This document shows, piece after piece, positions 36,899-45,653 of a DNA stretch of 64,000 nt. How positions within the stretch are numbered: the first letter of the stretch is position 1; each line of letters opens with the position of its first letter. The notes beneath the pieces are model-generated. The model had not been told where the DNA came from. It saw nothing but the letters and a program-made list of their open reading frames with translations, and did no database searches. Source of the DNA: Aquibium microcysteis (GTDB taxonomy: Bacteria; Pseudomonadota; Alphaproteobacteria; Rhizobiales; Rhizobiaceae); assembly GCF_014495845.1 (NCBI RefSeq), contig NZ_CP061080.1, forward strand, positions 5,446,001 to 5,510,000. The letters are read 5' to 3'. The position numbers and the translations under genes were made by a program.

Positions 36899-37303
36899 TC
36901 AGCCTTCCGCGGCCGCGCAATCCTTGCACAGCCCGCGGAACTCGATCACCGCGCGGCTTGCGCGGAAGCCCGTGCCGGACACCCAGTCGCCGAGCTGCTT
37001 GCCGATCGACGGATCGGCGAGTTCCGCCACCTGGCCGCATGTCTCGCAGATCGCGAAGGCCGTCAGCGCGTCGGCATGGTGGTGGTGCTCCGAGCATGCC
37101 ACGAACGAATTGAGGCTCTCGAGCCGGTGCACCAGCCCCGCCTTGGTCAGCCGGTCGAGCGCCCGGTAGACCTGCAGCGGTGCGCGGAAACCCTGGTCGC
37201 GCAGCCCGTCGAGCAGCGCGTAGGCGCTCACCGGACCGCGCGCGGCTTCCAGCTTCTCCAGCACGAGCTGCTGGTTGCGGGTCAGCGTGCTCCTGTCGAC
37301 CAT
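36899..37303 (-). CDS. zur: Fur-family regulator, probably zinc uptake regulator Zur
   Basis: 134 residues from MVDRSTLTRNQQLVLEKLEAA (ATG at 37303); a longer open frame to 37519 lacks homology. The winged helix includes APLQVYRALDRLTKAGLVHRLESLNSFVAC. Zinc-binding parts: a CSEHHHHADALTAFAICETCG segment and the C-terminal CKDC pair, i.e. two CxxC structural cysteine pairs plus a histidine cluster. This arrangement favours Zur over Fur or Irr. Targets (zinc importer genes) are not in the window. Transcribed divergently from the chemoreceptor. Confidence 0.85.
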   Translation of the reverse strand: MVDRSTLTRNQQLVLEKLEAARGPVSAYALLDGLRDQGFRAPLQVYRALDRLTKAGLVHRLESLNSFVACSEHHHHADALTAFAICETCGQVAELADPSIGKQLGDWVSGTGFRASRAVIEFRGLCKDCAAAEG

Positions 37304-37498
37304 CGGCGCTTCCTGTTCCTTGCCGGTGCCGCTTCGCGTGCGAAGCCCGGCCGGCATCCTTCTCCCTTGTGCGCCAGCCGCCGACGCTCCGCAAGGGCGC
37401 GCTTCCCGCGTCGCGGGCACGGCCGCCGGGGATCGGCAGGTCCGGTGCGCATGCATCGCATCCTCTGCAATCAGGGTTAACGTTTCCGAAAGTCCGAT

Positions 37499-37510
37499 GG
37501 TTGTACAACC
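37499..37510. promoter_or_regulatory. 12-bp perfect palindrome before the chemoreceptor gene
   Basis: GGTTGTACAACC is a perfect palindrome 24 bases upstream of the chemoreceptor start, overlapping where RNA polymerase or a leader would sit. The zur/chemoreceptor gap (37304-37534) otherwise shows only a TTAACG half-motif near 37477. The site could be an operator; the regulator is unknown. Confidence 0.35.
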
Positions 37511-37534
37511 TCTCGTCATGGCGAGGAGTTCTCA

Positions 37535-38983
37535 ATGAACGCGATCACGTTTGCCGTTGAGCCGGAGCGGGCCGTCGCATCGCCGATGGCCACCGACATT
37601 TCCGACATCGGACCGCGCGCCAGCCGGCTGGGCCTCGAGATCGCGGGCATCGCCGGTCTCGTCGAGGACATGGTGAAACTCGGCCGCGCCCAGGAGGATT
37701 CGCTGCGCGCCGTCGTCGCGTCCGCCCGGCAGACGGGAGAGGCCAACAAGCGGCTCGCCGAAAGCATGGACGTGGCGAAGTCGTCCGCCGAGGCCACCCG
37801 TGCCGTGCTGTCCGAAAGCGCCGATACGGTCGCCCGGACGATCGGCAGTTCGGTCGAGCAGCTCGAATCGCTGAGCCGGGGCGTGCTGACCTTCACCGAT
37901 TCGCTGGCCCGCGTCTCCGAGACCATCCGTCAGGTGAGCTCCGCCAGCGCCTCGATCAACGAGATCGCGCGCGAAACGCAGCTCGTCGCCCTGAACGCCT
38001 CGATCGAGGCCGCCCGCCTCGGCGACGCCGGCAAGGGCTTCGCGGTCATCGGCGCCGCGGTCAAGACGCTGGCCGACCAGATCGGCATGTTCGCGAAGCA
38101 GAACGAGGTGAGCCTCGGCTCGCTGGAAGGCACGCTCGATGAACTCTTCTCCCAGTCCAGGCGCAGCGCGGTGACGGCCCAGGCCGCGATGGAGGCCTCG
38201 GGCCGCGCGGCGGACACCACGCGCACCATCCAGTCGCTCGTCACCAGCGTCGAGACGCTGACCGACCGGATCGTCGGCATGTCCGATCCGGTGCAGTCGA
38301 ACATCCGCTCCAGTTCCAACGTGCGCGACGAACTGCGCAAGCTCGTCGGCATGGCCCGGGAATGCCACGCCAAGCTCGACGATGCCGGCCAGAGCTCGAC
38401 CGCGATCCTCGACATCTCCGAGAACCTCATCCTCTTCATCGCGGAATCGGGGATCGAGACGCCCGACAGCTTCTTCATCCACCTCGTCCGCGAGAAGGCG
38501 TCTCAGGTCTCCGCGCTGTTCGAGAAAGCCGTCGAAACGGGCCAGATCGGTCTCGGCGACCTGTTTGACGAGGACTATCGGCCGGTGCCGGGCACCAACC
38601 CCGAGCAGGTCCTGACACGCTTCACCGCTTTCACCGACCGGGTGCTGCCCTCGCTGCAGGAGCCGGTGCTGAAGCTCGACGACCGCATCGTCTTCTGCGC
38701 GGCGATCGATCGCAACGGCTACCTGCCCACCCACAACCTCGTCTACTCGCAGCCGCAGGGCGACGATCCGGTCTGGAACGCCGCCAACTGCCGCAATCAT
38801 CGCATCTTCGCCGACCGTACCGGCCTCGGCGCGGGACGCAACACGCGGCCCTTCCTGCTGCAGACCTACCGGCGCGACATGGGCGGCGGCAACTTCGTCC
38901 TGATGAAGGACATTTCCGCCCCGATCTTCGTGCGCGGCAGACATTGGGGCGGCTTGCGGATGGGTTACAGGCCCGAGAACTGA
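37535..38983 (+). CDS. soluble methyl-accepting chemotaxis-like protein
   Basis: 482 residues, no transmembrane helix or signal peptide, so a cytoplasmic receptor. Residues ~20-250 are a coiled-coil signalling domain whose hairpin tip reads [34 protein letters not shown], a recognisable but slightly divergent version of the MCP tip (usual QTNLLALNA). The C-terminal ~230 residues contain a sensor-like region ending [25 protein letters not shown], a signature seen in PAS/Cache-type MCPs that bind ligands or haem. ATG at 37535 follows GCGAGGAG. Ligand and target kinase unknown; no che genes are nearby. Confidence 0.88.
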   Translation: MNAITFAVEPERAVASPMATDISDIGPRASRLGLEIAGIAGLVEDMVKLGRAQEDSLRAVVASARQTGEANKRLAESMDVAKSSAEATRAVLSESADTVARTIGSSVEQLESLSRGVLTFTDSLARVSETIRQVSSASASINEIARETQLVALNASIEAARLGDAGKGFAVIGAAVKTLADQIGMFAKQNEVSLGSLEGTLDELFSQSRRSAVTAQAAMEASGRAADTTRTIQSLVTSVETLTDRIVGMSDPVQSNIRSSSNVRDELRKLVGMARECHAKLDDAGQSSTAILDISENLILFIAESGIETPDSFFIHLVREKASQVSALFEKAVETGQIGLGDLFDEDYRPVPGTNPEQVLTRFTAFTDRVLPSLQEPVLKLDDRIVFCAAIDRNGYLPTHNLVYSQPQGDDPVWNAANCRNHRIFADRTGLGAGRNTRPFLLQTYRRDMGGGNFVLMKDISAPIFVRGRHWGGLRMGYRPEN

Positions 38984-39013
38984 GCCGACCTGCCCGCGTT
39001 CCTGGGCTCGGAA

Positions 39014-39034
39014 GCCGGACGTCTGGCGTCCGGC
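39014..39034 (+). terminator. hairpin between chemoreceptor and caspase gene
   Basis: Perfect 8-bp stem GCCGGACG / CGTCCGGC with loop TCTGG, 30 bases after the chemoreceptor stop. No T-run follows, so it may be a weak or Rho-assisted terminator that insulates the caspase cluster. Confidence 0.45.
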
Positions 39035-39130
39035 CGCGGCTGCTCTCGATCATACTCCCAAAAACAGCCCCATTTCAGAAACACCAATGGTAACGTTGGG
39101 GCACTGCAATGGGCTTGGGAGAATGACGGC

Positions 39131-41359
39131 ATGACATATGGACCTGGCGCGAAGGCGCTTCTCGCGGGCGTGGCTTTCGCTGCGTCGCTGGCCGGACCAC
39201 TGGCTGGGAGCGCGCTCGCGCGCACCAACTATGCGGTCGTGGTCGGCGTGACGGAGTATCCGCAGCTCCCGCGCAGCGCCTGGCTCGTCGGGCCGCGCAA
39301 CGACGCGCTGCTGGTCCGCGACTACCTCCTCAACCAGTCGCGCGTTCCCTTCGAACCCGCCAACGTCGCGGTCCTCGCCGACGCGGTCGAGGGCGCCCGC
39401 GAGCCGACTCTCGCCGCGATCGTCGAGACGCTCGACGCCATGGCGCAGAAGGCCGGACCCGGCGACTTCCTCTATCTGCAGTTCTCCGGCCACGGCTTCC
39501 AGCAGACCGCGGCCGATCCCGCCACCGAGACCGACGGGCTGGACGAGATCTTCCTTCCCAAGGATACCGGCCGCTGGGTCGACCGCACGCAGGGCATGCC
39601 GAACGTGCTCGTCGACGATACCGTCGGCGCCGCCATCGAGCGCATCCGCGACAAGGGCGCCTTCGTCTGGGTCGTCTTCGATTCCTGTCACTCCGGCACC
39701 GCCACCCGCGCCGCTCCGGGCGACGACGTGCAGGAACGCAAGATCGACCCCGAGATGGTCGGCATGCCGGCCGAAGTCCTCTACGAGGGCGCCGCCACGC
39801 GCGACCTGCTCGCCCGCGAGGCACCGGTCGAAAGCGAGGCGACCAGCGCAGCCTCCACCCGCAAGGGCGGCATGGTCGCCTTCTTCGCCGCGCAGACGAA
39901 CGAGACCACGCCCGAGATGCCGCTGCCCAAGGGCGCGGAGGGCGCCACCAGGTACGGGCTGTTCACGCACACCATCTTCTCGCGCCTCTCGGAAAACCCG
40001 TCGGTCACCTACCGCCAGCTCGCCGAGGGCGTGCTCCAGCACTACGCCTCGATCAACCGCACCTCCACGACCCCGCTCTTCGAGGGCGATCTCGACGTCC
40101 CCGTCTTCGGCCTCGAGTTGGAGGAGTTCGTTCCCCAATGGCCGGTCAAGCTCGCCGGCAGCGGCGTCACCATCGCCGGCGGCCTGCTCAACGGTCTCGT
40201 GCCGGGCACGCGGCTTGCGGTCATGGAGAAGGCCGGCGATACCATGGACAAGGCGATCGGCTTTCTCGAGGTGAGGAGCGCCGACAACTTCACCAGCCGC
40301 CTCGTGATGGCACCGCCGCCGGAAGAGCCGGAAGCTCCTGCCGGCGAGGAGGCTCTTGCGCCGGCCGAGCCGGCAGCGCCGGAAGCGACGAGCCTCAGGG
40401 TGAAGACGCTGGCCGACATCCCCGCCGGCGCCTATGCCCGTCTGGTCGAGACGAGTTTCGACTTCACCCTCACCGTCGCCCGGCCGGCCCCGTCCGACAC
40501 CCATCCGGAGCGCGTCGCGATGGTCAACGCCATGCTCGATACGCTGGCGGCCGACGACACGCAGCCGATGCGCATCGCCCTCGTCGAGCCCGGCGCGGCA
40601 GCGGATCTGCGCCTTGCCGTCATGGCCGAAGCGGAACTTCCCGACGCCGGTCTCGGCGCCGGCACGCTCCCGACGCTCTGGTTCCTGCCCGAATCGGGCG
40701 AATTGTCGCTGGAGGAGGGGCGCCGGCCGCCGTCGATCACGATGGAGAGCGACGACCGGAAGGCCATCGGCGAGGCGATCGGCCAGTATCTGCTTCGCAT
40801 CTATCGCGCCACCAATCTGGCGCGGATCGGGCAGGGGTCGGACTACGGTCCGCAGGAGGTCGACATCACCTTCACGCTGCGCCGCCAGGGCACGGGCGAG
40901 GAAGTGCCGATCGAGACGACCAGTCTCCCGTTCGGCCAGCCGGGGGACCGCGTGCACGTCCGGGCCGTCAACAACAGCGGTGCTCCGGTCGACATCAACG
41001 TGCTCTACATCGGCAGCGACTACTCCATCACCTTCATGGGGCAGGAGCGTCTGCAGCCTTCCGCGACCCTGGATGACGAGTTCATCGAGTTCACCGAAGG
41101 CGTCTACGGCAAGGAACTGATGGTGGCCGTCGCCTCCGAGGTCGTGCCGCTCAAGGCCACGCTCGACCTTTCCTACCTGGAACAGCCCGGCCTGCGCGCC
41201 ACCACCCGGGGGGCTGCTCCACAGAGCGTCGCCGATCTGTTCGATGCGATGGGAGCGGCGGCGATGACGCGGGCGGCCAAGCCCTCGTCGAGCCGGGCCG
41301 AGAAGAAGCAGCGCGGCTCGGTCACGATCTTCCCGGTCCGGACGATGCCCCGTTCCTGA
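39131..41359 (+). CDS. exported caspase-fold peptidase (C14/metacaspase-like)
   Basis: 742 residues. A signal peptide (to about residue 30, SALA|RT) is followed directly by a caspase-like domain: NYAVVVGVTEYPQL, LQFSGHG with catalytic His121, and VVFDSCHSG with catalytic Cys186, ending near residue 310. The rest (about 340-742) holds beta-rich sequence with a Pro/Glu-rich linker (about residues 395-420) and a VHVRAVNNSGAPVDINVLYIGSDYSITF segment, the layout of DUF4384-like tails found on secreted caspase proteins. Bacterial metacaspases usually cleave after Arg or Lys; whether this one does is untested. It starts the exported-protease island. Confidence 0.88.
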   Translation: MTYGPGAKALLAGVAFAASLAGPLAGSALARTNYAVVVGVTEYPQLPRSAWLVGPRNDALLVRDYLLNQSRVPFEPANVAVLADAVEGAREPTLAAIVETLDAMAQKAGPGDFLYLQFSGHGFQQTAADPATETDGLDEIFLPKDTGRWVDRTQGMPNVLVDDTVGAAIERIRDKGAFVWVVFDSCHSGTATRAAPGDDVQERKIDPEMVGMPAEVLYEGAATRDLLAREAPVESEATSAASTRKGGMVAFFAAQTNETTPEMPLPKGAEGATRYGLFTHTIFSRLSENPSVTYRQLAEGVLQHYASINRTSTTPLFEGDLDVPVFGLELEEFVPQWPVKLAGSGVTIAGGLLNGLVPGTRLAVMEKAGDTMDKAIGFLEVRSADNFTSRLVMAPPPEEPEAPAGEEALAPAEPAAPEATSLRVKTLADIPAGAYARLVETSFDFTLTVARPAPSDTHPERVAMVNAMLDTLAADDTQPMRIALVEPGAAADLRLAVMAEAELPDAGLGAGTLPTLWFLPESGELSLEEGRRPPSITMESDDRKAIGEAIGQYLLRIYRATNLARIGQGSDYGPQEVDITFTLRRQGTGEEVPIETTSLPFGQPGDRVHVRAVNNSGAPVDINVLYIGSDYSITFMGQERLQPSATLDDEFIEFTEGVYGKELMVAVASEVVPLKATLDLSYLEQPGLRATTRGAAPQSVADLFDAMGAAAMTRAAKPSSSRAEKKQRGSVTIFPVRTMPRS

Positions 41360-41464
41360 CGCGGGCTCCCGGGGCCGGTCGGCCTCGTGGCCGCGGCCTC
41401 CGCGGCGACGGGGATGGCAGCGGCGCGCTTGCGGGCGCCGCCATGTCGCAGCAAACCATCACGG

Positions 41465-41483
41465 CGCCGCCGTTGCGGCGGCG
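41465..41483 (+). terminator. GC-rich hairpin after the first caspase gene
   Basis: Perfect 8-bp stem CGCCGCCG / CGGCGGCG with loop TTG, about 105 bases after the stop, without a T-run. It lies in a 238-base gap (41360-41597) that holds no other gene; weak terminator or mRNA stabiliser. Confidence 0.35.
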
Positions 41484-41597
41484 GCGCGACGAAAATGGTG
41501 ACGGCGGACGCCCTTGCGCCCGCCTCGGCTTTGGCGGAAAGTTTGCGACCGGCGTTCCATGCGGGCGTTGCGGTCGCAGTGGCGGAGAGTGTCGTCG

Positions 41598-41972
41598 ATG
41601 ATGCGTCTTGCTGGGGTTGCCGCTGGCGTCATGGTCGGTGCGGTGTCGCTCGGAACGGCTCTGGCCGGCGAAACCTGTGGGCTCTGCGCCAGCGAGGTCG
41701 TCATCAGCCCGCCGCTCGCGGCCTGTCTCCTGTCGCAATACGAGGTGCTTGCCACCGGCGACGACGGCGGCGCCATCGCCGTCGACCTTTCGGAATGCGA
41801 GCAGGAGCGGGGCATCATCGAGGCGCTGCCATCGCTCACCGCGGCGCCGCCGGAACCCGACCTCCAGTTCTTCCTGTCCCGGCGTCAGCTGGACTGCCTG
41901 AAGACGCGGCTCGAAACGCCCGGCGCGGTCGAGCCGCCGGTCTCCACCATCGACCTGAGAGCCTGCCGATGA
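41598..41972 (+). CDS. small secreted cysteine-rich protein
   Basis: 124 residues from MMRLAGVAAGVMVGAVSLGTALA (two adjacent ATGs at 41598/41601; GGAGAG upstream), a clear signal peptide cleaved near residue 23. The mature part begins with a CxxC pair (ETCGLCASE) and has further cysteines in ACLL, ECEQ, LDCLK and RACR, so disulphide bonds in the periplasm are likely. I recognise no family. Its stop overlaps the next start (ATGA), linking it to the membrane protein and the WD40-caspase. It could be an inhibitor, adaptor or structural partner of the peptidases; that is speculation. Confidence 0.75.
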   Translation: MMRLAGVAAGVMVGAVSLGTALAGETCGLCASEVVISPPLAACLLSQYEVLATGDDGGAIAVDLSECEQERGIIEALPSLTAAPPEPDLQFFLSRRQLDCLKTRLETPGAVEPPVSTIDLRACR

Positions 41973-42625
41973 GCGCCGCTCCGGGCAAGATCGCCGCCAC
42001 GGCCAGGCGTCTGGCGGAGCGCACGGAAGCGTTCCCGGAGGTCGAGGACGTGGACAAGCGCGAGAACAACCCGTTCACGGACGGCGACTGGCGGATGCTT
42101 TCCTACGCCTGGAGCGGCTACGTGCTGCGCATCCTCCTCGTGCTCGGCACCGTCTTCTCGGTCGTCCAGTACCTGCAGGCCCGCGAGGAGAAGCGGGTCG
42201 AGCGTACGCTCGAACTGGTCGAACTCTGGGATCGCCCCGAGTATCAGGACGCGCAGCGCGTCCTCAAGCGCCGCCTCGCCGAACTGAACGCGCGCTTCTC
42301 GGCCGATCTCGGCCGGTCGGCGACCCCGAAGGAACTGGCGATCTTCCAGGAACGCATCGGCATCGAGGCGATGAAGGCCGAGGGCGGTGCGGTGCCGCTG
42401 GAGGAGTTCCGCGAATCCTTCGACCGCATCGTCTACTTCCTCAACCGCGTCTCCTTCTGCGTCGACGGCGGCCTGTGTTCGCGGGACGTCGCCGAAGCCT
42501 ATTTCAGCGATTTCGCGACCTCTTTCTGGAGCTATTTCGCGGGCCACATCCGCCAGGAGCGCCGGCGCGGCTCTCCCAACTTCGCCAGGCCGCTCGAGGA
42601 TTATGTCGCTCCGTCGGCGCGATAG
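41969..42625 (+). CDS. single-pass membrane protein of unknown function
   Basis: 218 residues. A hydrophilic N-terminus of about 45 residues is followed by one membrane helix (SYAWSGYVLRILLVLGTVFSVVQYL, about 46-70), then an alpha-helical domain (EEKRVERTLELVELWDRPEYQDAQRVLKRRL, FDRIVYFLNRVSFCVDGGLCSRDVAEAYFSDFATSFW). This resembles DUF4760-like proteins, which anchor a helical domain to the membrane, but the match is from memory and uncertain. It sits between a secreted Cys-rich protein and the WD40-caspase gene and overlaps both, so it is probably part of the same assembly. Confidence 0.75.
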   Translation: MSAAPGKIAATARRLAERTEAFPEVEDVDKRENNPFTDGDWRMLSYAWSGYVLRILLVLGTVFSVVQYLQAREEKRVERTLELVELWDRPEYQDAQRVLKRRLAELNARFSADLGRSATPKELAIFQERIGIEAMKAEGGAVPLEEFRESFDRIVYFLNRVSFCVDGGLCSRDVAEAYFSDFATSFWSYFAGHIRQERRRGSPNFARPLEDYVAPSAR

Positions 42626-45600
42626 GATGGTGCCCTTGCGGCTCGTCGTCCGGTTCGCGCTGCGCGCGGCCACCGTGATGCTGCTGGCCGCCGTCTTCGC
42701 GGCCACCGGCTTCGTGCCGCTGCGGGCCTCGGAAACGGTCGATTTCCACCTCGACCTCGACACCGGCGGCCACCGCGCCCTGGTCAAGGCCATCGCCTTC
42801 ACGCCCGACGGGAATTTCCTCGTCTCGGCCTCCGACGACAAGACCATCCGCGTCTGGGACTGGCGGTCGGGCATTTCGCTGCGCACCATCCGCGGCCAGA
42901 TCGGTCCTGGGCAGGAAGGCAAGGTCTTCGCTCTCGACGTCTCGCCGGACGGCGCCACCATCGCCGCTGCCGGCTGGTTCGGCCCCTCGGTCGGCGACAG
43001 TCCGCCCTATGGCGACGTGCGTCTCTTCGACCTGCGCAGCGGCCGCCTGGTGTCGGTGCTGAAGGGCAACCCCTGGGTCGTCCACGACGTCGCCTTCTCG
43101 CCCGACGGCACGCGCCTCGCCGCCGCCGGCCAGGAAGGCTTCGTCTACCTGTGGAAGAAGGACGAAGCGGGTGCCTGGCAGCCCGAGACGCGGCTCGACG
43201 GCGATTCGCTGCGCATCGAGAAGGTCGCCTTCGCCGCCGGCGGCACCCGCCTTGCCGCCGTGACGGAAGACTACGGCATCCGCCTCTGGGATCTCGCCGA
43301 CATGAGCCCGGTCGAGATGCCCGATGCGACGGTGCTGGAAGACGTTCCGGTGCGCGCGCTCGCCGTCTCGCCCGACGGCGCGCTCTTCGCCACCGGTGCC
43401 GACGACGGTCAGGTGCATGTCTGGCGCGCCGACGATGGCGGCCTCGCCGAAACCGTGCCGCAGCGCGGCTTCGCGGTCGGCGCGCTCGTCTTCGCGGAGA
43501 GCGGCCGCGCGCTGGTCGTCTCCTGCGGCTATCGCTGTGCCGGGCGCTTCGAGCAGTCCGTCTGGCGCTTCGGGGCGGGCGAGGGGGCCGGCTATGCCGG
43601 TCATGACGACACCGTCTGGGCCAGCGCCGCCACGCCGGACGGCGCGCTCGTCGCGACGGCGGGCGGATCGCGCAAGGAGATCCGCCTGTGGGATCCCGCC
43701 ACCGGCGAGACGGTGGCCGAACTGAAAGGCATCGGCAGCCCGGTGATGGCCGTCGGCGTCACGCCGGACGGCGGCGCCATCGCCTGGGGCAGCGATGACC
43801 CCTGTCCAGATCTGGCGGCCTGTCCCGAACGCCAGTCGGCGCTCGCCAACGTCATGCCGCTGCCGGCCGAAGGCCGCTTCTTCGAGCGTCCGCGCGCGAC
43901 GCAGGAGGTCGGCGGGTTCCTGCGCGCGATCCATGCGCAGGCCGGCTGGTCGCTGGTCGCATCCGCCGGCGAGGACAGCCCCGTCCCGAACGACGTGCTG
44001 GAGATCCGCCGCGACGGCGCGACGCTCCACCGCATCGCCAACGACGCCACGAACGGCTTCCTGCACGCGGCTTTCACCCTTCTCTCCGACGGTCGAAACC
44101 TCGTCACCGGCGGCAGCGACGGCACGCTGACCATCCACGATCGTCAGACGGGCGGCTACGTCATCACGCTGGAGGACGGCCACACCGGCGAGGTCCACGC
44201 CATCGCCGAGGCGCCCCAGGCGGGCCTCCTCGTCACCGGCAGCGACGACCAGACGCTGAAGCTGTGGAACCTGCAGACGCGCCGGCTCGTCGCCACCTTC
44301 TTCTTCGCCGGCGGCGAGTTCATCGTCTGGGTGCCGCAGGGCTACTACTACTCCTCGCCCGACGGCGACGCTCTGGTCGGCTGGCACGTCAACCAGGGGC
44401 CCGACAGCGAGGCCCGCTTCGTCCGCGCCCGCCAGTTGAAGCAGTACCTGTTCAGCCCCGAGATCGTCCGCCGGGCCCTGATCCTCGCCGATGCCGAGGC
44501 CGCCGTGCGCGAACTGCGCGGCGTCGACACCGAACTCGACCGCCTGCTCGCGCGCCGCCCGCCCGAGTTCCAGGCCCGCGTGCTGGAGAGCGACGCCTCG
44601 CGCGAGGGCTTCGTCGCCGTCGAGATCACCGGCGCGGCCGGGGCCGGCGCCAGCGTCGCCGAATTCGCCGTCACCGCCAACGACCGCCGCATCGACGGCT
44701 TCGAGACCCGCGCCGTCTCCGGCGGCGATGCCGACCGCATCGTCATCGAGGTCCCGGTCCAGCCGGGCGAGAACGAGATTTCCATCGCCGGGCTGAACGA
44801 GTTCGGCTATCTCACCGAGCGCTCCGTCAAGGCCATCGGCCGCATGCGCCAGACCGACCGCGCCGCCGGCACGCTCTTCGTCGTGGCGATCGGCGTCGAG
44901 GACTATCCCTTCCTGCCGCGCGCCTGCGGCGGCCGCTCCTGCGACCTCGCCTTCCCGGTCGACGACGCGGCCGAGTTCCTTCGTCTCGTCGACCAGCGCA
45001 CCCGGCCGCTCTACCGGGAGATGAAGACGCTGGTCTTCGCCAATGCCGATGCCCTCGCGGAGACGAAGGCCGCCCGCGAGACGTCGCTCTTCGCCAACGT
45101 CATGGAGCCCGAGTCGGATCTGATCCTCGACGAGATCGAGGATTTCCTCGCTGAGGCCGGTCCCGACGACACCACGATCATCTTCGTCGCCGGCCACGGC
45201 ATCAACATCGACGAGGACTATTATTTCATTCCGACCGACGGCCGCCAGCGCGAGCCCGACCGCTGGCAGCGCTCCTCGCTGGTCGATTGGGAGACGATCC
45301 AGCGCGCCGTCGAGCGCGCCAAGGGCCGCCGGCTGATGCTGGTCGACACCTGCCATGCCGGCAATTCCTTCAATCCTCGCCTGGAGAAGGACGCCGAGGA
45401 CGCGCGAATCATCGTCTTCTCCGCCACCGCGGCCAACAACACCGCCGCCGAACTGCCCGAACTCGGCCACGGCGTTTTCACCCATGCCCTCCTGCAGGGC
45501 ATGAAGGGCGGCGCCGATCCGACCGGCGAGGGGGTGAGGCTGCTGTCTCTCGCCGATTTCGTCGACCGCGAGGTGCGCCGCCTCACCGCCGCGCGCCAGG

Positions 45601-45653
45601 CGCCGGAATACTACATCTCCAAGGTCGACAACTTCGTGGTCGCCAAGCCGTGA
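42603..45653 (+). CDS. WD40-propeller/caspase-fold fusion protein
   Basis: About 1016 residues from the ATG at 42603 (GAGG very close upstream; ATG at 42627, one base after the previous stop, is equally possible). A signal sequence or anchor (LRLVVRFALRAATVMLLAAVFAATG) is followed by a beta-propeller of about seven to ten WD40-type repeats (about 50-560; e.g. GHRALVKAIAFTPDGNF, DDKTIRVWD, VHDVAFSPDGTRLAAAG, GEVHAIAEAP, DDQTLKLWN), a linker, and a caspase domain. The latter shows FVVAIGVEDYPFL, VAGHGINID with His865, and VDTCHAGNSF with Cys917. The propeller may recognise a partner and gate proteolysis. Its stop overlaps the next gene's GTG start. Confidence 0.9.
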   Translation: MSLRRRDRMVPLRLVVRFALRAATVMLLAAVFAATGFVPLRASETVDFHLDLDTGGHRALVKAIAFTPDGNFLVSASDDKTIRVWDWRSGISLRTIRGQIGPGQEGKVFALDVSPDGATIAAAGWFGPSVGDSPPYGDVRLFDLRSGRLVSVLKGNPWVVHDVAFSPDGTRLAAAGQEGFVYLWKKDEAGAWQPETRLDGDSLRIEKVAFAAGGTRLAAVTEDYGIRLWDLADMSPVEMPDATVLEDVPVRALAVSPDGALFATGADDGQVHVWRADDGGLAETVPQRGFAVGALVFAESGRALVVSCGYRCAGRFEQSVWRFGAGEGAGYAGHDDTVWASAATPDGALVATAGGSRKEIRLWDPATGETVAELKGIGSPVMAVGVTPDGGAIAWGSDDPCPDLAACPERQSALANVMPLPAEGRFFERPRATQEVGGFLRAIHAQAGWSLVASAGEDSPVPNDVLEIRRDGATLHRIANDATNGFLHAAFTLLSDGRNLVTGGSDGTLTIHDRQTGGYVITLEDGHTGEVHAIAEAPQAGLLVTGSDDQTLKLWNLQTRRLVATFFFAGGEFIVWVPQGYYYSSPDGDALVGWHVNQGPDSEARFVRARQLKQYLFSPEIVRRALILADAEAAVRELRGVDTELDRLLARRPPEFQARVLESDASREGFVAVEITGAAGAGASVAEFAVTANDRRIDGFETRAVSGGDADRIVIEVPVQPGENEISIAGLNEFGYLTERSVKAIGRMRQTDRAAGTLFVVAIGVEDYPFLPRACGGRSCDLAFPVDDAAEFLRLVDQRTRPLYREMKTLVFANADALAETKAARETSLFANVMEPESDLILDEIEDFLAEAGPDDTTIIFVAGHGINIDEDYYFIPTDGRQREPDRWQRSSLVDWETIQRAVERAKGRRLMLVDTCHAGNSFNPRLEKDAEDARIIVFSATAANNTAAELPELGHGVFTHALLQGMKGGADPTGEGVRLLSLADFVDREVRRLTAARQAPEYYISKVDNFVVAKP

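Noticed and set aside
42504..45485. 993-codon minus-strand open frame opposite the WD40-caspase gene
   Set aside because: Shadow of a clear plus-strand gene; no recognisable motif and repetitive Ala/Gly/Glu/Val/Asp/Arg composition.
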